Assembly (NCBI GenBank): GCA_025765595.1
Contig: JAIVFH010000092.1
Span: 1 to 64,000 of the forward strand
Direction: 5' to 3'
Length of the DNA stretch: 64,000 bases
Source: Obelidium mucronatum
Lineage: Eukaryota > Chytridiomycota > Chytridiomycetes > Chytridiales > Chytriomycetaceae
Shown here: positions 51,670 to 62,477 of the stretch, in pieces
Numbering within the stretch: position 1 is the first letter of the stretch
Layout: every line of letters starts with the position of its first letter
The notes under the pieces: model-generated
Seen by the model: only the letters and a program-made list of their open reading frames with translations
Told to the model about the DNA's origin: nothing
The model's database searches: none
Made by a program: the position numbers and the translations under genes

Positions 51670-52539
51670 TTAAATGGAAAATCTTGAATCCAACTGCTGC
51701 TGAGATCGAACTGCCTCAATTAGCTTCCGAGCTTTTGAAACGGCATCCAACGCAATCTGAGAAGACTGCTGCACCATTTTTGGGGTGGCTCCTTTTTCAT
51801 CGTCTCCTGACGAGTAGGCCAGGGACGAGTCGTCGGATATTGAGTTTCTTGGCGACCCAATACGGACCAATGCAGGTACAACAGATTCTGGAATAGTCAT
51901 GTTTTGGATAGCGTAACTTGGAGGAGGCAATTGCATCAGTACTTGTTGCTGCTGTTGCGGTATTTCTGGACGCGGCTTTCGTGGGACAATCGCCGGAGTT
52001 CTCTGTAATGGCCGCTCCCTTTCAACACGCTCCCTTTCAACACGCTGACTTCCCCCGCTGGACTCTTCCGAGCTTGCTTTTCGAGGTGGGGGGACCCGAG
52101 GTCCCTCAGCTGACGAAGCTGCAACATTTGGATCAGGTAATCTTCGCCGCACTGGAACGTCGACTCTTTCCCTGCGCTCCACAATGACTTCTGCTTCTTT
52201 CGGCTCCTTTGAATTAGATGACGAGTTTGGTGATGTCCTCGGAGGCCTTTCCCTTCGTTCATTGCTCGATGATTGGCTTTCTGGCAAAGGTCTGCGAATT
52301 TTCCGTTGCGGTTCAGGTGTCGAGGTGTTTGTCTGTTCTCTGCTAGTGTCTGAGGATGTTCTAGTGGGAACAGGTCTGCGCGATGACTCTCCTCGAGGTC
52401 GAAGTTGTGGTTGTTGTTCCTGGTTCGAGTTGGTGGCTGCTTCTTGCTGTTGTTGCCTCTTCTTGAGTCTTTCCAGGGTTGGCGAAGGGCCTTTGGCAGC
52501 TGGTGGTTCAGGAAGCGGTTTCGAGACGTATTCGCTCAT
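51670..52539 (-). CDS. Disordered Pro/Arg/Ser-rich protein, unknown
   Basis: Single open frame of 289 residues with an ATG at 52539 (MSEYVSKPLPEPP). It is almost entirely low-complexity: Gln runs, Arg-Pro-Leu-Pro repeats (RRPLPES, RRRLPDP), a short tandem (VERERVERERPLQR), and a C-terminal amphipathic helix (SQIALDAVSKARKLIEAVRSQQQ). Proline-rich motifs suggest SH3-domain binding. No family recognised. Confidence 0.55.
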   Translation of the reverse strand: MSEYVSKPLPEPPAAKGPSPTLERLKKRQQQQEAATNSNQEQQPQLRPRGESSRRPVPTRTSSDTSREQTNTSTPEPQRKIRRPLPESQSSSNERRERPPRTSPNSSSNSKEPKEAEVIVERRERVDVPVRRRLPDPNVAASSAEGPRVPPPRKASSEESSGGSQRVERERVERERPLQRTPAIVPRKPRPEIPQQQQQVLMQLPPPSYAIQNMTIPESVVPALVRIGSPRNSISDDSSLAYSSGDDEKGATPKMVQQSSQIALDAVSKARKLIEAVRSQQQLDSRFSI

Positions 52540-52799
52540 TAATGCGATGAGTTTTGGGTTTTGTTTTCTTCTTCTTGTTTCTGTTCTGTTTCATCATCAA
52601 AAGACGCGAAATGGAATTTTCGTTCGGACTTCAAATTTCATTTGTTTTGTCATTACCATCTGTCGTCATTTGTCAACATGAATGCTTATCGAAACTCTTT
52701 GGTTTCATCTAACAGTAGCTGGATGAGAATACGATTGACACATGTTCCTCCTGCAAAAGGGTTTTTGAATTATATACAATAAAGCCAGCTAACGAACAA

Positions 52800-52871
52800 G
52801 CCCGTTTAGCTCAGTGGTAGAGCGTTGCACTTGTAATGCAAAGGTCCGTGGATCAATCCCGCGAGTGGGCA
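52800..52871 (+). tRNA. tRNA-Thr (anticodon UGU), second copy
   Basis: A 72-base cloverleaf identical to the copy at 48335-48406 except at three positions. Bases 7 and 66 are changed together (A-T pair to T-A), and one T-loop base is C versus T. It has anticodon loop CTTGTAA and again A at position 54. Five T follow at the 3' end as a Pol III stop. The two copies lie in opposite orientations 4.4 kb apart. Confidence 0.95.
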
Positions 52872-53011
52872 TTTTTGCGGAAGGGAGCGACTAAAATTTT
52901 ATTAGTCTCAAGAACACCACCAGCACCGAAAGTGTAAGGACTTTTGTCTCTATGCTTTCGTGGAGAATGGGAAATGCTTGGAAATGCTGGAACTGTGTCA
53001 TCGATAAAATA

Positions 53012-55257
53012 ATGAAATTCTTGTGTGTCTTCTTCCTTTTGGTATTTGCGGCTTTATTCGCTGGCGCTTCTCCGACCGAGCAGGAACAAGAAGCTTACCA
53101 AAAGCTCAAAGACTTGTTTGAATCGGCAAAGAATTCTTTCGCTGCGAGGGACTTTGTTGCGTCAGCAATCAAGTTTGAACAACTCACCAAATTGATCCCA
53201 GAGTGGGCTGACGGCTACTTGAAACTGGGCGCGCGCTGAGCTTGAAGCTGGACATGGATCGAAAGCATTGGAGATTTACCGCGAAGGAGGTTTGGATGCT
53301 GAGTCCACTGACAAGACATCTACTGACCTAAGGTCACAACACTTCTATTCACTATTCAAGTGAAGAGATTTCCTGAAAGCGCAGTCGCTAATTTAGGATT
53401 TTGCCAAGGGCTGTCTGAGATGCTTAATCGGCAAGTAAATTGTTCTTTCCGTCTGGCTGTTTCTAAGACTAGAGACCTTACACTTAATAGACCCAGCGAT
53501 TATCCCAACGTAAAGCTTCCGCAACTGCAAGAGGCAAGGAATGTCTGTATAAAAGCTGTTAAATTAAGTCCAGATGATCCTCAACCACTTCAAACACTCG
53601 CAGCCGCGTTAACCTTATTCATGGATTATAAAGCTGCGATTGAAGGTTAGCAACGACCGCAAAAGACAAAAAAGCCCCTATTAACAAATCATTAAATTCA
53701 AGCTTACGAATCGTGGCTAGTCAGATATGGAGTTTCCCACACAAATCAGAAGAAGCAAGTCTTGAAAAACCTGGGAGCCGCTTTAATTCGGTCAGGAAAC
53801 AATGAGCGCGCACTCGAAGTCGCAAACGAATTGATGAAATTGGATCCATCCCCAGATAACATTGGATTTGTTGCCCACGTCCGCAGTATCGCTATCCCAA
53901 TGGATACATTTGCAGGAAAACTGAAAACCAAAGGGCTCGTGCGAGAAGTTGAGGAATATAAACTGAGAAGTTCCGCTCATCTGTAAACCGGGTCAAAAGT
54001 GGCGGGTCGCGTTAAATTATTCAGAGGAAGGCCGTGTTGAATTCAGAACTCATCAAAGTCAGACAATTAAATCCGGATACTGCCTATCAATCGTACGGAA
54101 GGATTGATGACCCAGTGTTTGTGGGCACGTCCATTGCCTCGGCAACCACATTTTTATCACGAACGTATCATCAATATTATTTTCCTTCAAGAAGCTTTCA
54201 TCTCTGGTCATAGTGCAGTCGTTCATTCAAACTGTGCAGTATTCACTGGGTCTCATCATGCTGGGATTGATCTTCAGACCTTCTCTGAAGATGATAATGT
54301 TCCTCTGAAGACAATTCAACATCGAACAGCATCCATTATGGGTCATCAACTAATGAACTACTATCATTGGGTAAGTTTTTACTAGGGACAAAAAGTATAG
54401 GCAGCTGATAAATACTTTCACAGATTATAGAGTCCCTTCCCAAACTCCTCATTCTCAAAGAACATATTCTCCTTAACCCAGACTACAAGGACGTTAAAAT
54501 CCTAGTTCCTCAGCCGAGGATTTTCCAGCGCTATCGACGATACACTCGCTCTGCCTGAGTTCAATGCAATTCGATCGCGCTTTATTTTCTATGAAAACCC
54601 AACTCGGCAGCGGTACCATTTCCCGAAAGGACTTATACTCGCCGATTGGATTCACCACTCCAACGACATACACAAAACGTTGCATAATAACCTATGGAGC
54701 GTCTATTGGCCACCTAAACAGGCACTGCAGCTCATTCGCGACTTTTTCCACAGCATTTGAAGTCTCTCGCCTCATCGAAATCCAGAAATGGAAACAATGA
54801 GAGTACAAGCGGTCATAAAATCGTCTACATTAGCCGTGTAGGGAAGGTGCGAGGCTTTCCAAATGAAAAGGAGCTGAATTGAAGTACCTCCAAAAACGAT
54901 TCGGATCTCTCCTTAAAATCCACACGGGAACTGAAGCCGTTACTGACTCAAGTGGGAATGTTTTATCAGGCACTTGTTGTAGTTGGAGCGCATGGGGCTG
55001 GACTCACAAACTATGTATATACTAAATTGGGGGCGGCGCTTGTCATGATTCCAATGGATCCTCATGTTGAATTTTGTTTTTCGCACATGGTGGCGGCATT
55101 GGAGGGACGGCATTATATTGTGTCTGATATTCCTGGAAGTCATTATTATGGCAGCTATGGGGCACTTAGTCAAGCTCAAATGGTCCTTTTGGGTGATACT
55201 GTACAGAAAGCGTTGGATAATGTGGCAAATGTTTCTGCAGAAAGAGATGAGTTGTAG
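53012..55257 (+). pseudogene. TPR plus GT61-type glycosyltransferase, frame-broken
   Basis: MKFLCVFFLLVFAALFAGA is a signal peptide, followed by TPR-like helices (AYQKLKDLFESAKNSFAARDF; NVCIKAVKLSPDDPQPLQTLAAAL; AAYESWLV...; ALEVANELMKLDPSP). The C-terminal half is a GT61/EOGT-like domain: GHSAVVHSNCAVFTGSHHAG, MGHQLMNYYHW, VVVGAHGAGLTNYVYTKLGA and SDIPGSHYYGSYG. Such enzymes add sugars to proteins in the ER. The reading frame breaks several times, for example in GGGCGCGCGC near 53232, near 53989, near 54185, around 54540-54860 and near 54945. Some gaps are real introns (for example one ending at 53362). I cannot tell decay from sequence error. Confidence 0.65.
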
Positions 55258-55688
55258 ACAGGGTTTGAAAAAATGGCTGGAAGCGGTGTTTTTTTCTAAA
55301 TTTATGAGATTTGAACAAGCAACCCTTTCACATGGACTAGGACTACCTCTTGCTGAGCAGAAAACTATGGTAGCTAAACATATGTTGGGTACTTCAATTA
55401 TTTTTCATTTTGGATCTGTGATGGCATTTATGAAAGCCTATCTGTGTATTCAAGCTGTCGGACTTACAAGCCTATTGATCGGACTACAGCTACAGCGCAT
55501 AAACGAATACGGCAACATATTCACTTGAAATAGTCTCCTTGGTTCAATTTTCATACACTCTGGCGCGCGAGGACTCGGTATCACATCAATTGTTCCACAG
55601 AAGTTGAACTCATTTTCGCCGCCCCTGATTAATATATAAGCCACGACCAGAAAATTGCCGACAGTAGCAAAATTGATCTTAATTCAGA
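55258..55688. other. Intergenic, nothing recognised
   Basis: AT-rich sequence with no RNA gene, repeat or ORF with natural composition. ORFs here are continuations of non-coding frames of the upstream locus. Confidence 0.5.
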
Positions 55689-56795
55689 ATGTCGCTGTTG
55701 CCAGTGTTCAGCATATCTCACTTACGATGTCACCAGCCAAGGCGCGGATTGCACATCTGATGCGTCGACATTTGTCTTCAGCTTCAGTATGCGGAAGCCC
55801 AGTTGATACTTGTCCTTCTCCAGCAACAGCAGGTTTGCAAGGAAAGCGTCCAGCAAGGCACAGCTACTACCGGGATCTGCACCCCTACACGCTTGAATCC
55901 CAACAATACGTTCTCTCTGCCACAAAGTTTCGCAGACAGCATGCAATTCGGATACAACAGTCGCATTACGTGTCCACATATGCTACAGAGACATGCGCAA
56001 GCCAGCCGGTCTCCTCTGGCTTGTACTCTATGGACATTTGCTCCCCAAGTCCATTGAACGACGGCAGCTGGGGCCTCGTCCGCAGTGATCTGGGCAAGAA
56101 CATTTATTTCGACCGATACACGGACACCAAAGTGCACCAAACCTGATGAATCCAAGCTGGGCGTTTCATTGTCCAAATCTGGATCTACTTGTGCGAACAA
56201 GGCCTCTGCCTATCTGGCCGTCCACAAAGGATACGCTGTAACAATCGGACACGTTGAAAACGCGTGCAAGACTCCAGCAAGTATTACTGTTGCTACTTCT
56301 GTTGGTTCCTGCGAAGTTAGCTCACTATGTGGTCCAAGCACCTTGAACTTAAAGACCATTGCATGCCCCACCAAACCATTGGACTATAAACTTGAAGATG
56401 AAGCCAAAAATATTTTTGGTTCTAGCCCTTACGTCATGATGGAAATGTACGCAGACAAGACTTGCAAAAGTGATGCGCCTGTCATGAAAAGTGTTTATGC
56501 CTTGGAACTGTGCCAGCCGCAAAGTGGCGGCGAGCGGTCTTTCATCTTCACTCAAGCCCAGAACGGTTCTCTGGTTTATTCAGTGTATCTCAGTCGCACC
56601 TGTACTGGTGCATTGGAGAAACGGGAAAGCCATAGCAGCACCACTTGTGACAACTTCAACAAGGTTACTTTCTTCAATGCGAAAATTACCGAAGCTACTG
56701 CAGCTGTGACGAAAAGTTCTGGTGGTCGCCGTATCCATACTGGTTCTATGTTTGGGGTTTTGATTGTTGCTGTGATGTTGGGATTGCTTTGTTAG
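55689..56795 (+). pseudogene. Fifth Cys-rich repeat-module paralog, frame-broken and dispersed
   Basis: The family pattern is readable across three frames: QCSAYLTYDVTSQGADCTSD, then CGSPVDTCPSP, then CKESVQQGTATTGICTP, then ATETCASQPVSSGLYSMDIC and SPSPLNDGSWGLVRSDLGKN. After about 56140 a single frame runs to the end: LSKSGSTCANKASAY, MEMYADKTC, AQNGSLVYSVYLSRTC and the hydrophobic tail GSMFGVLIVAVMLGLLC. Frame changes fall near 55800, 55835, 55975 and 56140. Unlike the array at 24-30 kb it lies alone on the plus strand. Confidence 0.75.
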
Positions 56796-56987
56796 AAGCG
56801 TATATTCCGTTGTTTTCCGCTCAAAGAATAAAAGATACATCTATAAGTTTCTTTGTTTCTGAAGGCGGCCAATTTTAGACTTCAAGCCCACAAGCCCACA
56901 AAAGTTGGATGATCAGTAATAATATCAAACTATAGCGAAAGCTCAAATTTAATCATCAGAACTCGACAATCATACGATAGTAAAACT

Positions 56988-58883
56988 CTATGGCTCTTTC
57001 CACACTATTATAGACACAAACTCATCTACTCCATGAATCCCACCCAGTTGCTTCTTACTCGTCAATAGAAATGGAGAAAGCCGGAAAGCTGTCCCGTCCT
57101 TGATCACACCATTTAATAGAAAATGCTTTGTATCTGTTCCTCCACCATAATCGCAGGCCCCACAATAACTTTACTCTGCAAACTATGTCGTGAATGCACT
57201 TTTTCCAGAATATTGGCGAGTCGCGTGTATTCGTCGGATATAGATCCCAGCTCTCTTCAAGAAAGGCGGCGTGTACGGATGTCACTGGGCTGGCTTCTTC
57301 GGCATGCGGCAGCACTTGCAACGTATACGAAAACAAAGACAATGGATGGTTCTTATCTGCAGATATTTCTGCAAGCGCGCTTTCCAGGTGCTGTTGGAAT
57401 CGATTGGGCAGTGTCTGACGGGTGGACTCGAATATTAATTAGAGCAGACGCAGTGTTGGGCACAACGTTCATGATTCCTTCTGCGCCAGCAAAAAATTGA
57501 GTTACTGCTGCTGTGGAACTTATGAATGGACGTGCCATTGCGTTGCGACTGAATACGTTTCCAAAGATATGAGGGAATCCAAGTGCATCGTATACAATGT
57601 TGAAGAGACGGTTGGTTAGAAGCCACTGGGGAAGAAGCAAGAGTTTAAAAGTATCAATCGTTGGTGAACTATACGAATGGAACTGGGAATGGGTGCTTCT
57701 GGTCCAAAATATTGAGAGTGGAGGCAAGAACATGGGATGGATTCTCGGACCATTTACTGACAGAGCTATGGCCTCCTTCCGATGAGATTGTGAGTCTGCA
57801 GTTCATATATCCACGTTCTGCGACACCAATGAATGCAATAACAGGATTCCCTGGTAAAGGAATCAAGTTCTGTGTAGCGGGGACGCCTTCATCAAGAATC
57901 ATCTATTCATGAAATTCAACTGAGTCAATCAAATAAACTTGAGCAAATGCATGCGACAACCTCAAATAAAGCCCCCTTCTGTGCCAAATACTCTGCAATC
58001 TTGGCAGCTCCATGCGTTCCCCCAGTTTCCTCATCATGTCCCAACGCGATTGTCCATCGCTTCGCTTTCTTCAAACAAGACGACTTATCAGATGTAGTGG
58101 ATTCCATATCGCAAGCGTCCAATACAGCTTCCAAAGCACTCAGGAATGACACTAGAATCCCCTTCATGTCCAAAGCCCCTCTTCCGTGAATCATTCCAGA
58201 GTTTTCATTGAATCGACCCTATATAATGGAGCGAGGAAGTGTGGTTGGTCGCAACAGTTTGCCCGCCCTGTAATGGATCATCATATCAAACTTACGGAGA
58301 ACGGATCCTCTCCAGTTCCCGGCACCACATCCATATGGGCGTAAAACAAAAACTTTGGTTCCGATTCCACAGGCTCAAAAATCAGTGATGCCTTATTGAT
58401 TGTAGTGACATTGTATGATTCATGAATACGAGGAAACTCTTTTTTGAGGAACTTGTGGAACTGCAAGAAACTGTCGAGCACTCCAGAAGCAGAGTTTTTC
58501 TCTTCTTTCATTTTTGCGTTGGATGGCGATTCAGTGAAGATTGATGTTGCTTCGACCTCGGTGAAGGAAGTTGTGTTGATTCTGATGGCTTCTTGGAGAC
58601 GTGCGGCAGTGCATGCAGAGAGTGATGACGCCACGGTCGATGCCGTTACTTCGAGAGTGAGTTGTTTGAGAGAGAGGCGCTGTGAGCAGAGCGAGTGTTC
58701 CGGTGTTCGATGTTCCCTGTGGCTGCTTTGAATCTGGGGTTTGATCCAAGTGTGGTTGAAAGCAGCATGAAGAATGACAAGAAACGCAAATGCAGCAACT
58801 GCTCGAAAGAATGTCCTCCGTTTCGTTGAAATTGCCGTTGTTTGACTACTTGTTATGTCATAGTCGTCGTTTTTGAGAACCAT
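56988..58883 (-). CDS. M20-family carboxypeptidase (CPS1-like), frame-broken
   Basis: The ATG at 58883 (MVLKNDDYDITSS) is followed by a membrane anchor (FFRAVAAFAFLVILHAAF), as in vacuolar carboxypeptidase S. The M20 catalytic motifs are present: LFYAHMDVVPG (His and Asp), IHGRGALDMKG (bridging Asp), ALGHDEETGGTHGA (Glu-Glu) and ERGYMNCRLTISSEGGHSS. GGGTDTKHFLLNGV and GGIHGVDEFVSI close the domain. It should cleave C-terminal residues from small peptides using two zinc ions. Introns lie near 58200-58290 and 57900-57950. The frame shifts without a possible intron near 57675 (PFPVPF to YSSPTID), near 57418 (RVHP to RQTLPNRF) and near 57150. An in-frame end is found at 56988. Confidence 0.75.
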
Positions 58884-59374
58884 TTTTTGGAAAAGAATCA
58901 CAAAGTGCCTAACAAGATCGAATTTCCAAGAAGAAAAGCGCGTCCTTACTTCCAAGGTTGAAAGGGGGGAGCGAGTCCTGAATAACCTGAAGCTACATCA
59001 ATTGCTGGCTAACGTCTTGATTACGAATCTTTACGAATACCAACCAAAAAAGGCCCAGACCAAAACGAACAAATTCAAAAAAAGAAAGCAAGACTATCTT
59101 ATCAAAATCACGTGCGCCTGTCTGGGCGCGTTGGCTTTTATATTAATTACAGACCAAAAGCAAGTCGAATTATTCCATCAGTAAACGCATTCACTTGAGA
59201 ACTTCTGATTACTTTTGGATCGGCGAAAGAATAATCTTCCCCTAAAAGCATATCGGAAACAGCCGTTTTTCATCCAGAGTTGACAAAAAGCAGAGAATCG
59301 GAAAGTGCAGGGAAAAAATTGTCGGAATCCTTTTGAAGGCTCTACCGCTCCAAGTGAAAACCCTTTTAAAAGCC
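58884..59374. other. Intergenic region, divergent promoters
   Basis: About 490 bases between the divergent M20 and C2H2 genes. A-rich in the middle. No RNA gene, repeat or regulatory motif is recognised. Confidence 0.5.
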
Positions 59375-60700
59375 ATGGATGCTTCCAACGACCAAAAACT
59401 ACCAAGTTTCCGCGCATTCGTGGCAACAATTGTCAGTCAAAATAATAACCCAACTTCTCCAACAAGTCCTCCTGCGATGCAGTCCTTGGAAACAACAACT
59501 TCTGCTACATCTAGTACAACCTAGTAGATCTCAAGAAAATGACCGCACCGATAACAATGAAACCCACACAATCACATCTGAAATGATGCGAGAAATGAAT
59601 GAAGCAACGGTTCAAAACAATGTTGGTGAAGGACAAGCACTGTTATCTATCCGAACAGTGACGCCAAGTACAACACTATCTGCTGGAACCACACCTCCAT
59701 TTGAAGGAATGCTGAGCATGAATGGATTGTTGTTTAACGGAATGGATGGAATTGGTGGGTTTCAGCAAGTAGGTGGTGGTGCGGGTGAGGGGTTGTTATC
59801 TGTTGTGGGAGAGATAACGGGAGGAATCGCGACGGGGCAGCAACAGCAGCAAGAACATCATCAACATCATCATCATCATCAAGCAATGCATGGATTATAT
59901 AATACGTATGGGATGTTGGGTAATTTAAACAATGGGTCGTTTCAGTTTCAAGGGGATCATGGGGATGGTGGCGAAGGCGAACTACTCCAACAACAAGAAC
60001 ACGACCTACAACAACAGCAGGCGTTACAACATCAACAACACAATTTGCAGCAGCATCAGCTACTTCCTCATCGAACCTATGCATGCACGCATCCCGGATG
60101 TGGGAAACAGTTTGCCTATCTAAGTATCTTGAAAGTTCATACGAGAGTCCATACAGGCGATCGCCCGCATAAGGTTTTTTACTTTTTTTTTTTTTTGTAG
60201 TTTCTCATTGCTCTGTTGTTCTAATCTAATCATGTGTGTTAAATAAGTGCCATTTATGCGAAAACTCGTACACCACCAGTTCAAGACTCAAAATACATAT
60301 CCGCAGCCACACAAACGAAAGCCCATACATGTGTGAATTCGCGGGATGTGGAAAAAAGTTCAAGAGTAACAGTAACTTGGCGCAACACTCGCGTGTACAC
60401 ATGACGAAGCGAGAACGAGAAGAATATGAAGCGAGGAATAAGCGGACGGTTGCGTGTAAAGTTTGTGGGAACTTGTACAAAACCGTGAAAAGTATGGACC
60501 AGCATTATTGGAGGGAGCATGTTGGGAAAGGAGGGGACGCGGGTGCTGGTGGGTCATCTTCTTCCAGTAGTGGGGTACAGAAGGCTCGTAGAATGGGTCA
60601 TAATAGCGCTAGACAAGACGAAGAGGAGGAAGACGAATATGAATCAGAAACAGAAATTGAAAGAAAAACTCGCAATAAATTTTGTATAAAGTCCACATAG
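59375..60700 (+). CDS. C2H2 zinc-finger transcription factor, frame break near the 5' end
   Basis: The ATG at 59375 (MDASNDQKLPSFRAFV) opens a Ser/Thr-rich start that stops at 59522-59524. The same style continues one base over (SRSQENDRTDNNETH), so one base too many near 59520 is likely. A Gly-rich and a Gln/His-rich region follow (HHQHHHHHQ; QQQQALQHQQHN). Intron 60174-60247 splits the zinc-finger array. Four fingers are visible: YACTHPGCGKQFAYLSILKVHTRVH, CHLCENSYTTSSRLKIHIRSH, CEFAGCGKKFKSNSNLAQHSRVH and CKVCGNLYKTVKSMDQHYWREH. An acidic tail ends at TAG 60698-60700. DNA-binding regulator; targets unknown. Confidence 0.8.
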
Positions 60701-62231
60701 ATGCCGCCCAATCCTCCAACGTCTCCAACCAAAGCGCTGCGGCATCGTGCCCATACGGCCACAAATAGCAGAAATCGGAGGGGGTCTTTGGGCGGATTTC
60801 TGGAAAGAATCAAGGAACTCTTTCAGCCAAACACAACCACTATAAACCAAAGACAACCCCAGCAGAGACACCAAGTGACTACCCCACAAGCGCCCAATCC
60901 ACCTCAAGTCGAAGCATCAGCCGCCGATGATGCCGACAGGTGCGAGTGTATGTACCCTCAGTACAAGTAGAAACTCACACCAAAAAAGCACAGACAATCA
61001 TCACTGTTTTCCAGATCAGAAACAGTTTCTTACTCCAGCGACTATTCCGACAGCGAAAGCCACAGTCTCTCTTCGTCTTCGCGATCGCAAAACCCAAAAG
61101 GAAAAAGAGGATCATCATCACAGCGGCAGCGGCGGCGGCATCGAAGACACGTTTCCTCAAACACGGCAATCCGCTCACACCACTCAAACTCGGTTTACTC
61201 ACACGATCCAGATCCAGATCTCTTGTCTCCACTCTCGCACTCTGGACTCAATAGCAATGGCAGCAACAACAACAGCAGTAACCACAACACGAATCATCGC
61301 CAAGTTCAGTTCACAGCCACTTCCCATTCAGACTTCATCCACTCTTTTAAGCAGTAACCACAATAACCACGCCGCGGTGGGATCTTCTTCAGCCTCCATC
61401 CACAGCAACTATTCAATCGTCTTGAATAATGATCCATATTACAGCATCAGATCGAATAACGGTACCCTGCTTTCATCAAACAATAGACCACCATCCATAA
61501 CATCTACTACGAATACATCTTTGCGGCATTATGGAGGCGTTTCTGGCGCGGGAGGCGGCAATGGACCACCCAGTGGAATTGGTGGTGGTGGCGGTGGGTA
61601 ACGGAGGGGCTAGAAGCATAAGTCTATACACCAATTCAATCTATACCAGCAACAATCAAATCACCAGTGGTGGCGGCGGTGGGGCGGCGGTGGTGGCGGT
61701 ACATCCAATCAAATTGGATCCTCGTCACTACATCAACAACACGTGTTTTCTGGGAATGAAAGCGCCTTCAGTGTAGCCACAGATGGGGTGGAAAGTACCA
61801 ATGGCGTCATTGGTGGTGGAGGAGGTCCGTTGCTGAATCCTCCTACAGTTTTGCCTGGGAATGCGAGTACGTTCAGTAACGGAACGGATAGAGATACATT
61901 AATGAGACTAGATGCACGGGATCGGGATCGGGACTCTTTTATGCGGTTTAGTGGTGGCGGCGGCGGCGGCGGCGGGGCCCATGCAATCACTGCTGGCGGT
62001 GGTGGTGGTGCCACTACGGCGTCTCAGTTTGACAATGCTTCTATTCGGGGGATCCCTCCTGCCACCATCATTGAACGCGCAGAGTTTGAACGTGAGCGCG
62101 ACCGTAGAAGTGGGGGAAATGGTGATGTTTTCAGCGTTGTTAGTGTCAAGACTGCGTTGAGTTTTGGGGAGCGAAGTGGAGTCACGGGGACCCTTGATTC
62201 AAGAAGTATTTGGAGTGTTGGCTCTGGTTGA
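60701..62231 (+). CDS. Low-complexity Ser/Gly/Asn-rich protein, several frame breaks
   Basis: An ATG follows the previous stop with no gap and in the same frame (MPPNPPTSPTKALRHRAH). An intron 60940-61014 (GTGCGA...TTCCAG) joins in phase to SETVSYSSDYSDSESHSLSS and an Arg/Ser/Asn-rich stretch. The style continues in other frames after about 61330 (SSNHNNHAAVGSSSASIHSN), 61592 (NGGARSISLYTNSIYTSN) and 61685, ending GTLDSRSIWSVGSG at 62231. Breaks fall in Gly-codon runs. Either this is a disordered protein of about 480 residues or, if the TAG at 60698 is an error, the C-terminal part of the C2H2 factor. Confidence 0.5.
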
Positions 62232-62477
62232 CTGACTTGAATTCCTTGGAAAAATAGAATTTGTATTTTTTGTGGTGTACCCCCTTTCTTTTCGATTTCA
62301 AGCAAAAAAAACGCACAATAACAATAGCAATTCAAGTGATGAGAGAATGTGATTGAAGAGAAAAGAATAAGATAGTTTATAATCTTTTTTATAAATACAT
62401 GCAAACAAAGCAACCACTTCTTTCACTTAATTATTCATCCCCTTCTCAAAAAGAAGGTACGTCAAAGGCAGTCTTGT

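Noticed and set aside
55064..55528. Separate gene of 154 codons
   Set aside because: It is an alternative frame of the GT61 domain running on into non-coding sequence; composition is Trp/Met/Lys-skewed.
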